Shown here: one piece after another, positions 5,870-9,939 of the stretch
How positions within the stretch are numbered: the stretch's first letter is position 1
Layout of the letters: the number at the start of each line of letters is the position of its first letter
Source: JBBDWZ01 sp050732575
GTDB taxonomy: Bacteria; Gemmatimonadota; Gemmatimonadetes; Longimicrobiales; RSA9
DNA: 9,939 bases
NCBI GenBank assembly: GCA_050732575.1
Contig: JBOHRF010000176.1
Location: 1-9,939 of the forward strand
Direction of reading: 5' to 3'
Translations under genes and position numbers: made by a program
The notes under the pieces: generated by a model
Databases searched by the model: none
What the model was told of the DNA's origin: nothing
What the model saw: the letters and a program-made list of their open reading frames with translations, nothing else

Positions 5870-6096
5870 GGTTTGCGGTGGAACCGACTCCGGATTCGCT
5901 CTTGGGCTTCCTTCCAGGAAGAACCTGCCTCGGGATCCTGCTGGTAGGCGTCCAATCGGTGCATGAGCTCGGTGCGCTGCGCTTCGGTCAGGGGCGGTTC
6001 AGTCGAGTCGTCGGGAAGGCTGTCCCAGAGCGCAACCGCGAGCTCAATGCGCTCGGCTGGTGTCAGGTGGCTGAAGTCAAAAAGGCGATGCGCCAT
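5866..6096 (-). CDS. Addiction-module antitoxin (TIGR02574/PF09720 type)
   Basis: The product has 76 residues from the ATG at 6094-6096. The family signature LTPAERIELAVALWDSL lies at 11-27. It is followed by the acidic/proline segment DDSTEPPLTEAQRTEL and the C-terminal helix DPEAGSSWKEAQERIRSR (54-71), the part that wraps the toxin in this family. The 4-nt overlap with the toxin start is typical for such operons. The upstream region has no strong ribosome binding site. The family usually autoregulates its promoter together with the toxin, but no operator is evident by eye. A longer in-frame extension to 6426 exists and does not resemble the family. Confidence 0.85.
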   Translation of the reverse strand: MAHRLFDFSHLTPAERIELAVALWDSLPDDSTEPPLTEAQRTELMHRLDAYQQDPEAGSSWKEAQERIRSRFHRKP

Positions 6097-6448
6097 AATG
6101 GGAATCTGTATCCGAGAGAACCGACAGGCAACGTGTTTGTTCAGCGATAGCGAACGCAGCGGGCGTAAGCCGCGCGGCCCAGCTCCTAAAGGTGCGAGTG
6201 TCGTAGCCGAGCTGCAACCGCGCGTCCGGGCGGCCCGCAACCGGCTGGCTGAACTGGTGGCCGCACGCGGCTGGCCGGGGCGACGTGTTGTTCCATCAAC
6301 CCACCTACCCATCGGTCCGAATCGTCTGAGGTTGTGCAGAACCAATCGCACCGGGCGTCCTATAACCACTACAAGCCTGAGACATCTGTAGCATCGGACT
6401 GGTCGTGCGCGTTTTCCTGGCAGCATCGCTCACCCGATCGGGGCGCTC
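6097..6448. other. Intergenic region between the TA pair and the macroglobulin gene
   Basis: This 352-nt region lies between divergent units and should hold the promoters of both. No confident hexamers were found. It is GC-rich and includes a 10-bp palindrome GCCGCGCGGC near 6168. One + strand frame contains ELQPRVRAARNRLAELVAAR followed by GW (about 6207-6272), which looks protein-like, but it has no start signal and loses coherence downstream. It may be the debris of a small gene. Confidence 0.4.
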
Positions 6449-9400
6449 ATGAAGGCACGTGGTTTGGCAGTTCTGTTTGCAGCATCAACGCTCATGGCGC
6501 CGAGCGCCGACACGTTGCGCGTGATGCGGGTCTACCCGACCGATGATGCGGACCCGCGGGCCGCCATCACCATCACGTTCGACCGGCCGGTCGCACTGGA
6601 CCCAGATTCTGCGGTTTCAGCGTCGAGCATCTTCCGCATCGAGCCGAACATCGCAGGCAAGGTCGAGTGGCGCGACCCGGTGACGCTGCGCTTTGTGCCG
6701 GCGGCGCCGCTGGTTGCGGACGCGGAGTATCGCGTCCGCATCGCCAATGGCTTCAAGGCTCTGGATGGCAGTCGTTTGGAGCAGCCGTACAGTTTTACCG
6801 TGCGCGTCCGTGCGCCCACCGTGCTGGGCGGTTTTCCGCTGGGAACGGGCAGCCACGTTCAGATTGGTGAGCGGCCGGTGTTCCGTGTGTTACTGAGCGA
6901 TCGCGCAGATCCGGAGCGCGTGGCTAGCCGTACCTGGGTCACCATGGGCAACGAGTGCGGTGGTGCGCGCGTGGCCATGCGCTACGTGAGCATGCGTCTG
7001 CCTGTCATGAATGATCCATCGTATCTCTATTACCGGCACGTGCGCGACTATCGCGGCGTGGGCGATTCGTTGCGCGATCGGCGCCGGATGGTGGAGCTGG
7101 TTCCGGAATCAGTCTTACCCTTGAATTGCAGCGGCCAGGTATCCTTGCCGTTCCGGCTGGAGAGCGCCTGGGATACGACGTTTTGGAAGTTCAGGACCTA
7201 CGGCCCGATGCATGTGCGCATCTGGCCGTGCGCCCGGCCTAACGCGTGCAGCGAGCCGGTCCATCTGCAGTTCAGCACACCCGTGCGTGGCACGGAAGTG
7301 CTGCGCCACGTGCGCATCCTGCCCGCCTTGAGTTTTACCGTGTACGACACAGCAGCAGAGTTGGTCTCCTGGGTGCTGCAGACCAGGGTCAGGCCGCGCC
7401 AGCGTTACATGGTGGTGGTCGATTCCCAACTCACCGACGTGTTTGGACAGCGGCTGGGCAAGCAGGCGGACACGACGTATATCACGGAAAGTTACGCACC
7501 CGCGCTTCTGCATCCAACCGGAATGCTGCTGGTCGAGCGCAACGGACTCAGGACGCTGGCGGTTCGATCGGTCAACGTCGATACCGTTGAGGTGAGATCG
7601 ATGGCAGTGCCGGACTCGGCGGAGTACGCATTTCTGAACGGCTCGAGTCCGCTGGACGAAGTCTTCCACGAGCGTGAAGCGAGCAGCGTGCAGCAGCAGC
7701 TTGTCTTCAGGCCCAGCCTGGATCGAGCGCACGTTACGGGCGTGCGCATACCGGCACATGACGCGCGGACCGGCAGCAGCGGTTCGTTGCGTGCCGTACA
7801 GGTCAAGCGTTACGTCCGGCCTGATGCGCGTGTGCGTGAGCGGGCGCGCGCGCCGCTCGGTTATCGCCGCGGTCAAAACACGACCGCGTTGATTCAGGTT
7901 ACCGACCTGGCCGTTCACGCGCGCATTGGCGAGGATCAGGGACTGGTCTGGGTCACGGGCGTGCGCGATGGCCGGCCGCGCCCGAGTGCGCTGGTCACGA
8001 TGCATGACAAATACGGCAAACTACGAGCGACCGCACGCACGGATGCCCGGGGTTTTGCTTTGCTGACAAACTTCAACGTGCCAGTAGACACGATGCCGTG
8101 TGGTTACTACTGCATTGGCTTCGAAGGCTACATCTCGGCTCGCCTGAATGACGATCGTGCACTGGTTGGCATCAACTCGGACTACCAGGCGCCACTCGCG
8201 CCCTTCCGCTTTCAGATCAACACGGCATGGAACACGGCCCAGCGTACACCCGCTGCCGTGGCCGTATTTACCGAGCGCAACATCTACCGTCCGGGCGAAC
8301 GCGTGTACGCCAAGGCCATTGTACGCGAGGGACCGCTCGGCGCGTTGACCGTGCCGCGAGGTGATTCCGTGAAGTGGGAGTTCCTGGACCATGCCAATGC
8401 CAAACTCAGAGACACGATCACGGCGCTGAGCGGATTCGGCACAGCGGATCAGGCCATGACCCTTCCGGTTAGCGCGTCCCTGGGGAATTACCAGCTGCGC
8501 GTGAGTTTGCGCCGTGGCGGCGACTGGCAACCGCTGGGGTCGACCATTTACCGCGTGGCTGAATACCGCGCGCCCGAGTTCCTGGCGGAAATGCAGATAG
8601 ACACCGCCACGCGCATGGCGGGTGACACGCTGATGGCGAATATCTCGGCGCGTTACCTGTTCGGTGCTCCCATGGCCGATGCCGAAGTGCGCTGGACCCT
8701 GCAGCAGCGCACGGCGCGGCCCTGGGAGCTGGGAATACCCAATGCCGGGGACTGGCACATTGGCGAATACGCCAGCGCCGACTACTACAACCCGCCGCGC
8801 GTGTACCCGGTACGCCAAGGTGCTGCGCGCCTGGATGCGCAGGGAACGACAGCGGTGCGCGTGGTGCTGCCCGCGCCTGCTAACGGCACTGCGGCGCGCA
8901 CCGATCTGTACGCGGTTGTCACCGATGCCAACCGGCAGAGCGTGACCGTGGCGCGGCGAGTAGTCGTGCACGCGGCCGCGCTGTACGTGGGCACGCGCAT
9001 CACGGGCACGAGCTGGCTCTGGACGGCGGGCCAGCCACAAACACTCGAGGTGATCGCGCTGCAGCCCGATGGCGACCGAATGGCCGGCGTTTCTGTGGCC
9101 GCCGCCGTCATTCGCCGCGAGTGGCAGGCCACGCGCAGGGCCGGCGGCGGCGACATGGTTTCCGACACCGTGGCAACCTGCAGCCTGCAGACACGGGCCG
9201 ATCCTGTGAGCTGCACCTTCACCCCGCAACGCGGCGGCTCGTATGTAGTCGCGCTCACTGCACGCGACGCGCAGGGCCGCACCGCGCGCACATCGTTCGA
9301 GCGCTGGGCGGTCGGCGCTGGCTGGAACCCGCGCGGCTTTCAATCGCCCTTTCAGATCGAGGTGACGCCCGATCGTCCGCGCTATTCGGTAGGCGACACG

Positions 9401-9939
9401 GCAACGCTCATTATCGCATCGCCTTTCAAGGGCGTTGAAGCCTGGCTCACTGTGGAACGCGAGCGCATCCTCGAATCTCGGCGTATTCGTCTGGACTCCG
9501 GTACATCCACGGTAAAGGTGCCGATCACTGAGGCGCACGCACCGAACGCGTTCGTATCGGTGTTGCTGGTGCGTGGCCGCAGCGCCGCACCCGGGCCACC
9601 GGATGATCCCGGCCGGCCCACTCTGCGCGTCGGCTATGCTGAGCTGCGCGTGGCTAGCGACTACAAACGGCTCGACGTACAAGTGGCGCCGCTGCAACCC
9701 GAGTATCGTCCGGGTGAGGAGGCGCGCGTGCGCGTTGCGGTGAAACAGCCGAACGGCCGTGCACAACGCGCTGAAGTAACACTCTGGGCCGTGGACGAAG
9801 GTGTGCTCGCGCTGACCGACTATCGCGCGCCCGATCCCGTGGAATTGATCTATCAACCGCGCGGCGCGGGCATGCGCCTGGCCAGCAACTTGGTGGCGGT
9901 GGCAGCGCAGGTGCCGGACGGCTGGCGAGGGCCTGACAC
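6449..9939 (+). CDS. Exported bacterial alpha-2-macroglobulin-like protein (partial, 3' end outside window)
   Basis: The frame is open for 1163 codons from the ATG at 6449 to the window edge, with GGGG 5 nt before the start. Residues 1-20 form a signal peptide (KARGLAVLFAASTLM, cleavage at PSA-D). It is not a lipoprotein, unlike E. coli YfhM. An Ig-like domain follows (27-120, VYPTDDADPRAAITITFD). Next come macroglobulin domains, including IQVTDLAVHARIGEDQGLVW with a TDARGFALL ending, then the MG2 hallmark ERNIYRPGERV (611-621 region) and VAEYRAPEF. The bait-region domain begins at about 991 (SPFKGVEAWLTVER). The core domain starts with YRPGEEARVRV (1086) and AVDEGVLALTDY (about 1114-1125). 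Eight cysteines fall in four close or nearby pairs (170/227, 261/267, 551/555, 911/922), fitting an oxidising extracytoplasmic location. Family members trap attacking proteases by a bait region and, when present, a thioester; that domain would lie beyond the window. In many bacteria a peptidoglycan glycosyltransferase (PbpC) neighbours the gene; it is not seen upstream here. Confidence 0.9.
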   Translation, partial: MKARGLAVLFAASTLMAPSADTLRVMRVYPTDDADPRAAITITFDRPVALDPDSAVSASSIFRIEPNIAGKVEWRDPVTLRFVPAAPLVADAEYRVRIANGFKALDGSRLEQPYSFTVRVRAPTVLGGFPLGTGSHVQIGERPVFRVLLSDRADPERVASRTWVTMGNECGGARVAMRYVSMRLPVMNDPSYLYYRHVRDYRGVGDSLRDRRRMVELVPESVLPLNCSGQVSLPFRLESAWDTTFWKFRTYGPMHVRIWPCARPNACSEPVHLQFSTPVRGTEVLRHVRILPALSFTVYDTAAELVSWVLQTRVRPRQRYMVVVDSQLTDVFGQRLGKQADTTYITESYAPALLHPTGMLLVERNGLRTLAVRSVNVDTVEVRSMAVPDSAEYAFLNGSSPLDEVFHEREASSVQQQLVFRPSLDRAHVTGVRIPAHDARTGSSGSLRAVQVKRYVRPDARVRERARAPLGYRRGQNTTALIQVTDLAVHARIGEDQGLVWVTGVRDGRPRPSALVTMHDKYGKLRATARTDARGFALLTNFNVPVDTMPCGYYCIGFEGYISARLNDDRALVGINSDYQAPLAPFRFQINTAWNTAQRTPAAVAVFTERNIYRPGERVYAKAIVREGPLGALTVPRGDSVKWEFLDHANAKLRDTITALSGFGTADQAMTLPVSASLGNYQLRVSLRRGGDWQPLGSTIYRVAEYRAPEFLAEMQIDTATRMAGDTLMANISARYLFGAPMADAEVRWTLQQRTARPWELGIPNAGDWHIGEYASADYYNPPRVYPVRQGAARLDAQGTTAVRVVLPAPANGTAARTDLYAVVTDANRQSVTVARRVVVHAAALYVGTRITGTSWLWTAGQPQTLEVIALQPDGDRMAGVSVAAAVIRREWQATRRAGGGDMVSDTVATCSLQTRADPVSCTFTPQRGGSYVVALTARDAQGRTARTSFERWAVGAGWNPRGFQSPFQIEVTPDRPRYSVGDTATLIIASPFKGVEAWLTVERERILESRRIRLDSGTSTVKVPITEAHAPNAFVSVLLVRGRSAAPGPPDDPGRPTLRVGYAELRVASDYKRLDVQVAPLQPEYRPGEEARVRVAVKQPNGRAQRAEVTLWAVDEGVLALTDYRAPDPVELIYQPRGAGMRLASNLVAVAAQVPDGWRGPD

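Noticed and set aside
6130..6300. A second attC-like site upstream of the antitoxin (GCGCGGCTTACGCC followed by GCGTT on the minus strand)
   Set aside because: The right half resembles attC, but no matching left arm with bulged bases was found. The local structure is explained by the palindrome GCCGCGCGGC.
6207..6330. Remnant of a small protein (ELQPRVRAARNRLAELVAAR)
   Set aside because: The stretch is too short, has no start or continuity, and shows only a vague resemblance to known domains.
7115..8005. 296-codon open frame on the minus strand
   Set aside because: It is also an antisense shadow of the macroglobulin gene, with no recognisable domain or start signal.
8021..9856. 611-codon open frame on the minus strand
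   Set aside because: It is antisense to the macroglobulin gene, whose domains are clearly recognisable. The minus-strand translation is low-information His/Arg/Ala-rich sequence typical of shadows in GC-rich DNA.

Overview
The window looks like an accessory region of a moderately GC-rich, soil- or sediment-type bacterium. The protein styles fit Gemmatimonadota best: an S9-peptidase leader, a propeller with a GxGPGEF motif, and a long alpha-2-macroglobulin with a VDEGVLALTDY stretch. This assignment is an inference from resemblance, since no rRNA or other marker gene is present.

Positions 1-970 hold decayed sequence. A 76-bp imperfect inverted repeat (194-269) lies just beyond two abutting minus-strand fragments in different frames: the C-terminal end of a DUF4394-type protein and the exported N-terminus of an S9-family peptidase. 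Positions 971-1335 are non-coding and end in a decameric tandem repeat inside a 111-nt stretch without T on the + strand. This leads directly into an AraC-type HTH regulator (1336-1932).

The most interesting unit is 2058-4249: three tightly spaced + strand genes. They are a 93-aa exported cysteine-rich peptide with a strong ribosome binding site, a six-bladed beta-propeller protein that is probably a lipoprotein, and a membrane-anchored thioredoxin-fold protein with a CGFC active site. Spacings are 21 and 14 nt. The arrangement recalls the Bacteroidota pairing of NVEAL-type peptides with six-bladed propellers, with a thiol oxidoreductase added. A plausible reading is an exported disulfide-containing peptide, its surface partner and its disulfide-handling enzyme, with the AraC-like gene upstream as candidate regulator.

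Downstream is a 5'-truncated, probably frameshifted amidohydrolase remnant (about 4449-5389). Next comes a minus-strand type II toxin-antitoxin pair (5552-6096) with overlapping genes. Its toxin stop codon runs into a structure that matches an integron attC site (5478-5553), including two extrahelical bases, so the pair may be a lone gene cassette. The last third (6449 to the window end) is the first 1163 codons of an exported bacterial alpha-2-macroglobulin-like protein. It is cut by the window before the thioester domain would be reached.
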